Of a DNA stretch of 8,048 nt, positions 1 through 5,866 are shown one piece after another. Within the stretch, counting starts at the first letter, position 1, and every line of letters starts with the position of its first letter. The notes under the pieces were generated by a model, which was not told the DNA's origin, did not search any database, and was given only the letters and a program-made list of their open reading frames with translations. The position numbers and the translations under genes are program-made. This DNA comes from Actinomycetota bacterium. Lineage in GTDB: Bacteria > Actinomycetota > Actinomycetes > Streptosporangiales > Streptosporangiaceae. The DNA lies in assembly GCA_003140115.1 (NCBI GenBank), contig PLIQ01000146.1, positions 1-8,048 on the forward strand, in the 5' to 3' direction.

Positions 1-171
1 CGCGCCGTCTTCGCCGGTGAGATCAAGGGTTACTGGCTGTGGTTCGTGCTGTGGCCGGATTCCGCGGGTGCGCTGCTCATCGAGCCGATCGGCCTGCGTG
101 ACCTGCGTGACCCGGGCCAGGACCTGGACCTGCCCTTCGGGGCGGCCTCGCCGCGCCTGCCCGCCGGCTGA
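1..171 (+). CDS. C-terminal fragment of a DUF6758-like protein
   Basis: The frame is open from the first base to TGA at 169-171 and encodes the last 56 residues of a protein whose start lies outside the window. The fragment begins RAVFAGEIKGYWLWFVLWPD and ends ASPRLPAG. From memory this matches the C-terminus of the actinobacterial DUF6758 family, whose members carry an RAVFAGE..G.WLW..VWP stretch, a DLRD segment and a final LSPRL. The function of that family is unknown to me. Full-length members begin with a zinc-ribbon-like Cys pair that cannot be seen here. The stop is only 5 nt before the GTG of the PHP gene, so the two are probably one transcript with coupled translation. The reading frame is well supported; the family name rests on recollection of the motif. 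Confidence 0.75.
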   Translation, partial: RAVFAGEIKGYWLWFVLWPDSAGALLIEPIGLRDLRDPGQDLDLPFGAASPRLPAG

Positions 172-176
172 CGCCC

Positions 177-1022
177 GTGCGCGCCGACCTGCATGTGCAC
201 AGCAACGCCTCCGACGGGACCGACCCCCCGGCCGAGGTCATCCGCCGCGCCGCGCAGGCCGGCCTGGACGTGGTCGCGCTGACCGATCATGACACGGTGG
301 CCGGCCACGAACAGGCCCGGCGGGCGCTGCCGGACGCGCTGACCCTGGTGCCCGGGATGGAGCTGTCCTGCCGGCTGGCCGACCACAGCGTGCACCTGCT
401 GGCCTACCTGTTCGACCCCGACGACCCGGAACTGGCCGCCGAAACGCGGCGCATCCGCGACGACCGCGTGCTGCGCGCCCGCGCCATGGTGGACCGGCTG
501 ATCAGCCTCGGCGTCCCCATCACCTGGGATGACGTCGCCGCCATCGCCGGGGCGGCGGTGATCGGCCGCCCGCACATCGCCCGCGCGATGGCGGCCAGCG
601 GGGCCATCGAATCCCCCGATCAGGCGTTTACCCAGGACTGGATCGCCGACGGCGGCCGCGCCTACGTCGACCGGTACGCGCTCGAACCGGCCCGCGCGAT
701 CGGCCTGGTCCGCGCGGCCGGGGGCGTCGCCGTCGTCGCCCACCCCCGGGCGAATCGCGATCTCCTGGTCACGGACGAGCAGATCGCCGACCTGGCCGCC
801 GCCGGCCTGGCCGGAGTGGAGGTCTTCCACCCGGACCAGTCCGAGGCCGAACAGGCCAGCCTGCTCGCCCTCACCCGCGATCTCGGCCTGATCGCCACCG
901 GCGGCAGCGACGATCACGGCAGTCTGACCAGCCACCGGATCGGCTCGCACACCGCGGCGGCCGGCGCGTACGAGAGCCTGATCGCCCAGGCCACCGGATC
1001 CCGGCCGGTCCGGAGCGGCTGA
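177..1022 (+). CDS. PHP-domain metal-dependent phosphoesterase (RNase AM/TrpH-like)
   Basis: The 281-residue protein has the full set of PHP-domain metal ligands. These are HVH near the N-terminus (H6, H8), TDHDT (D37, H38), GMEL (E62), GRPHIARAM (H133), VAHPR (H189), VFHPD (H218) and GGSDDHG (D245, H247). The order and spacing fit the TrpH/YciV group, in which E. coli RNase AM (about 290 aa) acts as a 3',5'-nucleotide bisphosphatase and 5'-to-3' exonuclease on short RNAs. A cytosolic hydrolase of small phosphoesters or short RNA or DNA is therefore likely, with a cluster of two or three metal ions. The exact substrate cannot be read from sequence. The GTG at 177 puts the HVH motif at the usual distance from the start. 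No clear Shine-Dalgarno is present, but the upstream stop is 5 nt away, which suggests translational coupling. Confidence 0.9.
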   Translation: MRADLHVHSNASDGTDPPAEVIRRAAQAGLDVVALTDHDTVAGHEQARRALPDALTLVPGMELSCRLADHSVHLLAYLFDPDDPELAAETRRIRDDRVLRARAMVDRLISLGVPITWDDVAAIAGAAVIGRPHIARAMAASGAIESPDQAFTQDWIADGGRAYVDRYALEPARAIGLVRAAGGVAVVAHPRANRDLLVTDEQIADLAAAGLAGVEVFHPDQSEAEQASLLALTRDLGLIATGGSDDHGSLTSHRIGSHTAAAGAYESLIAQATGSRPVRSG

Positions 1023-1032
1023 AACCGGCCGG

Positions 1033-1038
1033 TATGGT
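1033..1038 (+). promoter_or_regulatory. Possible -10 box for a leaderless transcript
   Basis: TATGGT fits the actinobacterial -10 pattern TAnnnT. It ends 6 nt before the ATG at 1045, so transcription could begin at the A of the start codon. There is no Shine-Dalgarno before that ATG, which is consistent with leaderless translation. It lies just after a 10-bp palindrome ACCGGCCGGT (1024-1033), and CCGGCCGGT also occurs at 1001-1009. No good -35 is visible, so this is tentative. Confidence 0.3.
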
Positions 1039-1044
1039 TCGCTA

Positions 1045-1515
1045 ATGGCTATCACATCGCAGCTCGCCAAGGACGTCCGTACCGTGTTCCACGAGGAGCT
1101 GAACTCGCGGCAGCGGGCCGCGCTGCTCAGCTGGCTCGCCTTCACCACCACGTTCGGCGCCGTCCGGGGCATCACCTACGCCATCAAGGACGGCAGGGGC
1201 CCGTTCCGTAACCTGAGCGTCGGCGGCACCCACCTGCACCACTACATGTGGGGCATCGGCATGGTCAGCGGCGTCGGCGGCATCGCCGTCCACGGCGAGA
1301 ACACCCGGAGCAGGCACCCGGCCGTGGCCCTGGCCTACGGCACCGGGCTCGCCCTCATCGTCGATGAGTTCGCGCTGCTCCTGGACCTCCGGGACGTCTA
1401 CTGGGCCAAGCAGGGCCGGATCTCGGTCGACCTGGGCATCGGGGCCAGCTCGCTGGCCGGCACCTACTTCGCCGCCCTGCCCGTGTTCCGCGCCCTCCGC
1501 CGCCGCCTCAAGTAA
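1045..1515 (+). CDS. Conserved four-helix membrane protein of unknown function
   Basis: The 156-residue protein has four hydrophobic stretches, roughly 25-45, 66-83, 93-113 and 130-149, and ends in a basic tail RALRRRLK. This indicates a small integral membrane protein, probably with a cytoplasmic C-terminus. Polar residues sit in or next to the helices: HLHHYMWG (H63, H65, H66, W69), LIVDEFALLLDL (D107, E108, D114), DVYW (D117, Y119, W120) and a following SVD (D129). I recall an uncharacterised bacterial family with the same H.HH..WG and LDEFALWL..EDVYW signatures, but know no assigned function. A His/Asp/Glu set inside a membrane protein suggests metal binding or intramembrane catalysis; this is inference only. 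No signal peptide is evident. The ATG at 1045 is 22 nt after the PHP stop and lacks a Shine-Dalgarno. Confidence 0.85.
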   Translation: MAITSQLAKDVRTVFHEELNSRQRAALLSWLAFTTTFGAVRGITYAIKDGRGPFRNLSVGGTHLHHYMWGIGMVSGVGGIAVHGENTRSRHPAVALAYGTGLALIVDEFALLLDLRDVYWAKQGRISVDLGIGASSLAGTYFAALPVFRALRRRLK

Positions 1516-1566
1516 CGTTCCCCGCCCGTGGCTCCTGTGGTAGGAAGGTCGGCGGACCAGCCGTAC

Positions 1567-1575
1567 AGGAAGGAG
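1567..1575 (+). promoter_or_regulatory. Strong ribosome binding site of the MBL gene
   Basis: AGGAAGGAG lies 7 nt before the ATG at 1583. It is the best Shine-Dalgarno among the + strand genes here and fixes the start. The other + strand genes have weak or no such site, so the MBL protein may be made at a higher level per transcript. Confidence 0.75.
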
Positions 1576-1582
1576 TGCTCGG

Positions 1583-2176
1583 ATGACCGCGCGGATCGAA
1601 CAGGTGTCGTCTAAGGACACCAACGCCTGGATCATCGGCGATGACGAGGAGGTCATCGTCATCGACCCCGGCCGCGACCCGGCCGTCGTCCGCGGCGCGG
1701 TGGGCGACCGCGAAGTGGTGGCCGTGATCTGCACGCACGGCCACCCGGACCACGTGGCCGCCGCGGTGGAGGTGGCCGAGGCTGACGAGGCGCCGGTGGC
1801 CCTGCACCCCCGGGACCGGCTGCTGTGGCGGGACGCCTACCCCGAGGATGACGTCGAGATCGAGATGGCCGACGGCGGGATCTTCGAGATCGCCGACGTC
1901 CAGCTCGAGGTCATCCACGCCCCGGGTCACACGCCCGGCTCGGTCTGCCTGTACTGCGAGGACCTCGGTGCCGTGTTCACCGGGCACACCCTGACGGCCG
2001 GCGGTCCGGTGCCGCACGACGGCGAGTTTCCCGACTTCGCCCGCCAGCTGACCGCGATCGGTGAGTACCTGCTGGCCCTGCCCGGCAGCACCCGCGTCCT
2101 GCCCGGCGACGGCGAGGAAACCACGATCGCCGACGTTGAGAAGCACTTCGACGAGTGGGTGTCGACGGGCCCCTAG
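1583..2176 (+). CDS. Metallo-beta-lactamase-fold hydrolase with exchanged metal ligands
   Basis: The 197-residue protein has the MBL-fold layout: an N-terminal NAWIIGDDEEVIVIDPG strand pair (14-30), the metal motif THGHPDH (H52, H54, D56, H57), and APGHTPGS with H116. It belongs to the glyoxalase II-like branch that hydrolyses thioesters or other small esters in the cytosol. Two later ligands look swapped. The usual FTGDTL is FTGHTL here (H135, codon cac 1985-1987), and the usual PGHG near the C-terminus is PGDG (D176, codon gac 2108-2110). The GGPG.TGRS stretch common after the first site is also replaced by GGPVPHDGEF (140-149). So metal site 2 and substrate selection may differ from the family norm, or activity may be lost. 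No frameshift is evident. The gene is 67 nt downstream of the membrane-protein gene and 46 nt upstream of the nuclease gene, all on one strand. Confidence 0.9.
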   Translation: MTARIEQVSSKDTNAWIIGDDEEVIVIDPGRDPAVVRGAVGDREVVAVICTHGHPDHVAAAVEVAEADEAPVALHPRDRLLWRDAYPEDDVEIEMADGGIFEIADVQLEVIHAPGHTPGSVCLYCEDLGAVFTGHTLTAGGPVPHDGEFPDFARQLTAIGEYLLALPGSTRVLPGDGEETTIADVEKHFDEWVSTGP

Positions 2177-2188
2177 GCGGGCCCCTCA

Positions 2189-2235
2189 TGGAGGCGGGAA
2201 CTCTAGTGGAGGCAGGACCGTAGTGGAGCAGCTAG
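2189..2235 (+). repeat. Three imperfect tandem repeats over the nuclease start
   Basis: Three related units run end to end: TGGAGGCGGGAACTCTAG (2189-2206), TGGAGGCAGGACCGTAG (2207-2223) and the shorter TGGAGCAGCTAG (2224-2235). Each starts TGGAG and ends TAG. The second supplies the Shine-Dalgarno GGAGG (2208-2212), 10 nt before the GTG at 2223. An ATG at 2188 opens an 11-codon frame (MEAGTLVEAGP) whose TAG (2221-2223) overlaps that GTG as TAGTG. The repeats may come from local duplication. Confidence 0.55.
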
Positions 2236-3092
2236 GTTTCGAGGGGATGCCGCGCCGGCTGTACCCGTGCACGCCGACGCGCCTTTCCGCCTGGCTCGAC
2301 TGCCCCCGCCGGTACCGGATGACCTACCTGGACCGCCCGCCGCCGCCCAAGGGCCCGCCCTGGGCCCACAACAGCCTCGGGGCCAGCATTCACAACGCGC
2401 TGGCCGGCTGGTGGCGGCTGCCGCTGGCCGAACGCACCGTGGCGGCCGCGGGCCGTCTTGCCGATCGCGGCTGGATCGATGAGGGCTTCGCCGACCAGAC
2501 CCAGTCGGCGCGGTACCGCGAGCGCGCGATCGCCATGGTGGAGGGGTACGTCGCCGGGCTGGATCCGGCCGACGAGCCGGTCGGGGTGGAACGGACCGTG
2601 GCCACCCGTACGGACGTGATCGTGTTCTCCGGCCGGATCGACCGGCTGGACGCCCGGCCTGCCGAACAAACGGCGGGCACCGAGCTGGTCGTGGTCGACT
2701 ACAAGACCGGGCGGCACCTGCTCACCGTGGACGACGCGCGCAGCTCGATGGCCCTGGCCCTGTACGCGCTGGCCGCCAGCCGCGTCCTGCGGCGGCCCTG
2801 CCACCGGGTCGAGCTGCACCACCTGCCGTCGGGTCAGGTGCTGGCCTGGTCGCACTCCGAGGCGTCGCTGGCCAGGCACCTGAGGCGGGCCGAGGACATC
2901 GCGCAGGAGTGTGCCGCGGCCGACGAGCGGCTGCGAGACGGCCTGCCCGCGGAGCGGTACGACGAGGTGTTCGCGCCGCGCCCCAGCGCGTCGTGCGGCT
3001 GGTGCGACTACCTGCGGCACTGCCCGGAGGGCGCGGCCGCCGCCGTCACCCGGCGCCCCTGGGACGGGCTGGGGTCCGACAAAGAGCCCTAA
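2223..3092 (+). CDS. Stand-alone RecB/AddB-type PD-(D/E)XK nuclease with Fe-S-like cysteines
   Basis: The 289-residue protein has the RecB-family nuclease core. Visible motifs are the N-terminal TPTRLSAWLDCPRRYR (C27), GASIHNAL (H57), VGVERTV (E123), GRIDRLD (D140) and VVDYKTG (D159, K161). Four cysteines, C27 plus C258, C261 and C267 in CGWCDYLRHC, have the wide-plus-cluster spacing of AddB, Cas4 and related nucleases that bind a 4Fe-4S cluster. No helicase domain is present, so it would act alone or with a partner as a DNA exo- or endonuclease. The QxxxY motif of many RecB nucleases is altered: the Gln position before Y181 is Ala in ALALY. I chose GTG 2223 because GGAGG lies 10 nt upstream. 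ATG 2247 would be the alternative, but it has its G-rich stretch at zero spacing. The frame upstream of 2223 overlaps the MBL gene and looks non-coding. The stop overlaps the stop of the convergent hydrolase gene. Confidence 0.88.
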   Translation: MEQLGFEGMPRRLYPCTPTRLSAWLDCPRRYRMTYLDRPPPPKGPPWAHNSLGASIHNALAGWWRLPLAERTVAAAGRLADRGWIDEGFADQTQSARYRERAIAMVEGYVAGLDPADEPVGVERTVATRTDVIVFSGRIDRLDARPAEQTAGTELVVVDYKTGRHLLTVDDARSSMALALYALAASRVLRRPCHRVELHHLPSGQVLAWSHSEASLARHLRRAEDIAQECAAADERLRDGLPAERYDEVFAPRPSASCGWCDYLRHCPEGAAAAVTRRPWDGLGSDKEP

Positions 3093-4018
3093 GCCATCCG
3101 CGCGCTGCCGGCGTGCGCCGCCGCGACTTCGGCCGCGTCCCAGAACTTGGTCAGTGCGATCGCCGTGGTCGCGGGCGCCTCGACGGCGGGGGAGTGCGAG
3201 GCCCCGGGAATGCAGATCCGGCGGGCGCCCAGCCGCCGGGCCATCGCCTCTTGCGCGCCCGGTGACCAGGAATTGTCGTCCTCGCCGTAGATGACCAGGA
3301 TGCCGAACCGGTCCAGCCGGGCCAGCTCGGAGGTCCGGTCCGGCGCGGTGAGCAGGTGGCGGGCCATCTGGACCAGGCCGTACGGGTCGTTGCTCAGCAT
3401 CCGCCGGGCGAGGAACGCGATGATCGGGCCCGCAATCCCGTCTGCGACGGCCTGCGGTTCCAGGTGGTCCCGCCACAGGCCCGCGATCCCGGCCCGCAGA
3501 GTGTCCCGGTCGGGCAGGCTGCCGTCGGCCACGCCCAGCGCGGTGAGCATCCCGCGCAGGTCCTCGGCCCGCGGCCCGGTCAGCGCCGACGGGCCGGAGC
3601 TCATCAGCGTGAACGAGCCGATATCGTCCTGGGACCGGGTTCTCAGCAGGGTCTCGCGGGTCACCAGTCCGCCGTAGGAGTGCCCCAGCAGGTGCCTCGC
3701 GCCGGTGGCCGCCAGGACACCGGCGATATCGGCGGCCAGCGCCGAGGGCGCGTAGCCGCCGGGGTCGTCCGGGCCCGGCGTCTCGAACTGGCCGCGCATG
3801 TCTATCGCGACCACCTGGCGACCATGGTCGGCCAGCTGGCCGAGGACAGCGAGGAAATCCTCCTTGCTGCCGGTGTAACCGGGGACGAGCAGAGCCGGTT
3901 CTCGCTCGCAGACCCCCGCCACCGGAACGGCCTCCAGCGCGGCGAACGACCCGCGGCTGGTCCGCACCGTCGTCGGCCGAACTCCGTCGGGCAGCTCAAG
4001 AGAGGTGGGTGTGCTCAC
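3089..4018 (-). CDS. Alpha/beta-fold hydrolase
   Basis: The 309-residue protein shows the alpha/beta-hydrolase order of elements. An oxyanion-hole segment LLVPGYTGS (43-51) is followed by AIDMRGQFET (71-80) and the nucleophile elbow GHSYGG with S114. The acid is probably D247 or D248 in YGEDDNSW, and the catalytic His is H275 in GASHSP. The lid region (about 140-225) is helical and Arg/Ala-rich. No signal peptide is seen, so it should be a cytosolic esterase or related hydrolase of unknown substrate. The start is GTG at 4018, with a modest AAGG (4028-4031) 9 nt upstream. The gene is 62 nt downstream of the helicase gene on the same strand, with no obvious terminator between, so the two may share a transcript. 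Its TAG (3091-3089) overlaps the TAA of the facing nuclease gene. Confidence 0.9.
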   Translation of the reverse strand: MSTPTSLELPDGVRPTTVRTSRGSFAALEAVPVAGVCEREPALLVPGYTGSKEDFLAVLGQLADHGRQVVAIDMRGQFETPGPDDPGGYAPSALAADIAGVLAATGARHLLGHSYGGLVTRETLLRTRSQDDIGSFTLMSSGPSALTGPRAEDLRGMLTALGVADGSLPDRDTLRAGIAGLWRDHLEPQAVADGIAGPIIAFLARRMLSNDPYGLVQMARHLLTAPDRTSELARLDRFGILVIYGEDDNSWSPGAQEAMARRLGARRICIPGASHSPAVEAPATTAIALTKFWDAAEVAAAHAGSARMA

Positions 4019-4080
4019 AGGGGCGAACCTTACCTGGCGACGTTGAACGGACTCTGTCAGCAGGCTTGGGGACCGCCGGG

Positions 4081-5688
4081 TCAGGAGGCCTTCCGCCGGG
4101 GAGCCTCCGGCTGGTCCTGGGCCGGCCCGATGTCCCGGCCCGCCCGGGTCCGGCGCCGGTGCCGCGGGCTGGCCGGGCCAGCCGGGCTAGCCGCGGCCGC
4201 GCTGGCGGGGCTAGCCGCCTGCCGGTCCTCCTCGGTCCGCGCGGCACCACGCCCAGACCCAGCCCGTCCGGCTCGACCGGACGCGCCACCGCGACCAGCC
4301 GCCCCAGACGCACCAGATGCGCCGGATGCGCTGGCCCGGCCCGGCGAGCGCCGGGCGCGCGGTGAGCGGATCTTGCCGGTCTCGCCGATGTCCTCGACCG
4401 CCTCGGCCTCCAGGCCGGCCCGGTCGCGCTGCGCGTTCGGCAGCGTGCCGGTCACCTCGCGCGGGATGTCGAGCTGGGTGTACAGGTGCTCGGAGGTCGA
4501 GTACGTCTCCTGCGGCTCGGGCTGGCCGAGGCCGAGGGCGTCGTTGATGAGCTTCCAGCGGTGCATGTCCCGCCAGTCGACGAACGTCACCGCCACGCCG
4601 GGCTTCCCGGCCCGGCCGGTCCGGCCGATGCGGTGCACGTAGGTCTTCTCGTCGTCCGGGCATTCGTAGTTGACCACGTGGGTGACGTCTTCCACGTCGA
4701 GCCCGCGGGCCGCCACCTCGGTGGCGGTGAGCACGTCCACCTTGCCGCTGCGGAACGCGCGCAGCGCGCGCTCCCGCTGGCCCTGGCCCAGGTCCCCGTG
4801 CACGGTCGCGACCGCGAAACCCCTGCTGGCCAGCGCGGTCGCGACCTGGTCGGCCGCTCGCTTGGTCTGGCAGAACACCATGGTCAGGCCCCGGTCCCTG
4901 GCCTGCAGCAACCGGGCCAGCACCTCGATCTTGTCCATCTGGTGGGCCCGGAAGACGTGCTGTCGCGTGCCGGGCGGCGGCGCGCTCTCGTCGTCACCCT
5001 CGGCCCGCACGTTGGTCGCCTGCCGCATATGACGGCGGGCCAGCGTGACGACCTCCGACGGCATGGTCGCGGAGAACAGCATGGTCTGCCGGCCGTCCGG
5101 GGTGAGCCGGATGATGCGCTCCACGTCGGGCAGGAAGCCGAGGTCGAGCATCTTGTCCGCCTCGTCGAGCACCAGGGCCCGCACCGCGCTCAGGTCCAGG
5201 TGCCGGCGCTGGGCCAGGTCGAGCAGCCGTCCCGGGGTGCCGACGACGATGTCGACCCCGGCGGCCAGCGCGTCGATCTGCGGCTCGTAGGCCCGGCCGC
5301 CGTACACGGTTACCACCTTGGCGCGCATGTTGACCGCGGCGGTGCGTAGGTCGTCCGCGACCTGGATGGCCAGTTCCCGGGTCGGCACCACGACGAGCGC
5401 CCGCGGGGCGCCCTTCGGGCCGTCGTCGATCAGTTCCAGCAGCGGGATGCCGAACGCCAGCGTCTTTCCGGTGCCGGTCCTGGCCTGCCCGATGATGTCC
5501 TGCCCGCGCAGCGCGATCGGAAGGCTCATCGCTTGGATGGGGAACGTGGTGAGGATGCCCGCGGCCGCCAGGCCGGAGCAGATCTCCTCGCTGATGCCGA
5601 AATCGCTAAACGGGACCGCATTGCTGTCTGTCGTGTCTCCGTTTGAAGTTTGAGTGGTCAGGGGTTGCCGTCCTTCATCATGGCCCAC
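4081..5688 (-). CDS. DEAD-box ATP-dependent RNA helicase
   Basis: The protein unwinds or remodels RNA using ATP. With a GTG start at 5688 it has 535 residues. The DEAD-box motifs appear in order: Q motif (FPIQ, Q52), motif I ARTGTGKT (69-76), PTRELA (102-107), TPGR (151-154), DEAD (175-178), SAT (206-208), then MVFCQT (270-275), TEVAARGLD (323-331) and HRIGRTGRAG (352-361). The last 94 residues (442-535) form an Ala/Gly/Ser/Arg-rich disordered tail with ASG repeats and a basic end, probably for RNA binding. From memory it closely resembles actinobacterial RhlE-like helicases that begin soon before an F..LGI segment. An upstream ATG at 5775 adds a stretch that does not look conserved. A CTG at 5661 has the better Shine-Dalgarno and would give MTTQTSNGD. 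The start is therefore uncertain among 5661, 5688 and 5775. Confidence 0.93.
   Translation of the reverse strand: MGHDEGRQPLTTQTSNGDTTDSNAVPFSDFGISEEICSGLAAAGILTTFPIQAMSLPIALRGQDIIGQARTGTGKTLAFGIPLLELIDDGPKGAPRALVVVPTRELAIQVADDLRTAAVNMRAKVVTVYGGRAYEPQIDALAAGVDIVVGTPGRLLDLAQRRHLDLSAVRALVLDEADKMLDLGFLPDVERIIRLTPDGRQTMLFSATMPSEVVTLARRHMRQATNVRAEGDDESAPPPGTRQHVFRAHQMDKIEVLARLLQARDRGLTMVFCQTKRAADQVATALASRGFAVATVHGDLGQGQRERALRAFRSGKVDVLTATEVAARGLDVEDVTHVVNYECPDDEKTYVHRIGRTGRAGKPGVAVTFVDWRDMHRWKLINDALGLGQPEPQETYSTSEHLYTQLDIPREVTGTLPNAQRDRAGLEAEAVEDIGETGKIRSPRARRSPGRASASGASGASGAAGRGGASGRAGRAGSGRGAARTEEDRQAASPASAAAASPAGPASPRHRRRTRAGRDIGPAQDQPEAPRRKAS
5671..5676 (-). promoter_or_regulatory. Shine-Dalgarno that favours a CTG start for the helicase
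   Basis: On the minus strand GAAGGA lies 9 nt before an in-frame CTG (5661-5659). No ATG, GTG or TTG occurs in frame at that distance. Starting there gives MTTQTSNGD, similar to the short N-termini I remember for homologous helicases. The site lies inside the coding frame if GTG 5688 is used. Confidence 0.35.
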
Positions 5689-5866
5689 CCGGCCTATTCC
5701 GGAAACGGGCCCGTCATGTCCGCAGGCTGCCCGCAGCGACCCGCTACGATGCGAGCTGCGACCGAGGTCCGCCATACGCCGTGATCCGGTGTGGCGCGGG
5801 CCCAGGAGCCGCTACCGTAGCTGGGACGCTGCCGTTTACTCGCGTTCCCCCCAGGGAGGCCGGACG

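Noticed and set aside
30..1175. Long minus-strand open frame opposite the PHP gene
   Set aside because: It is a Gly/Val/Asp/Gln-rich shadow of the PHP gene, whose metal motifs are complete on the + strand; no family signature is seen on the minus strand.
2061..2222. 5' extension of the nuclease frame
   Set aside because: It overlaps the MBL gene, encodes low-complexity Ser/Pro/Arg/Cys sequence, and a good ribosome site supports GTG 2223.
2232..3476. 414-codon minus-strand frame opposite the nuclease
   Set aside because: Its Pro/Gly/Arg-rich content is typical of an antisense frame in GC-rich DNA, and it overlaps both the nuclease and the hydrolase, which have clear motifs.
4084..4108. Terminator hairpin at the helicase end (GGAGGC...GCCTCC)
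   Set aside because: It lies inside the last codons, has a GC-rich loop and no T-run; similar short repeats are frequent by chance in this sequence.
3356..4642. 428-codon + strand frame opposite the hydrolase and helicase tail
   Set aside because: It is an antisense shadow; composition is Ala/Pro/Arg-rich and the real genes on the minus strand have complete catalytic motifs.
5689..5775. 5' extension of the helicase to ATG 5775
   Set aside because: The added 29 residues show no domain and lack a good ribosome site. It remains a possible annotation choice.
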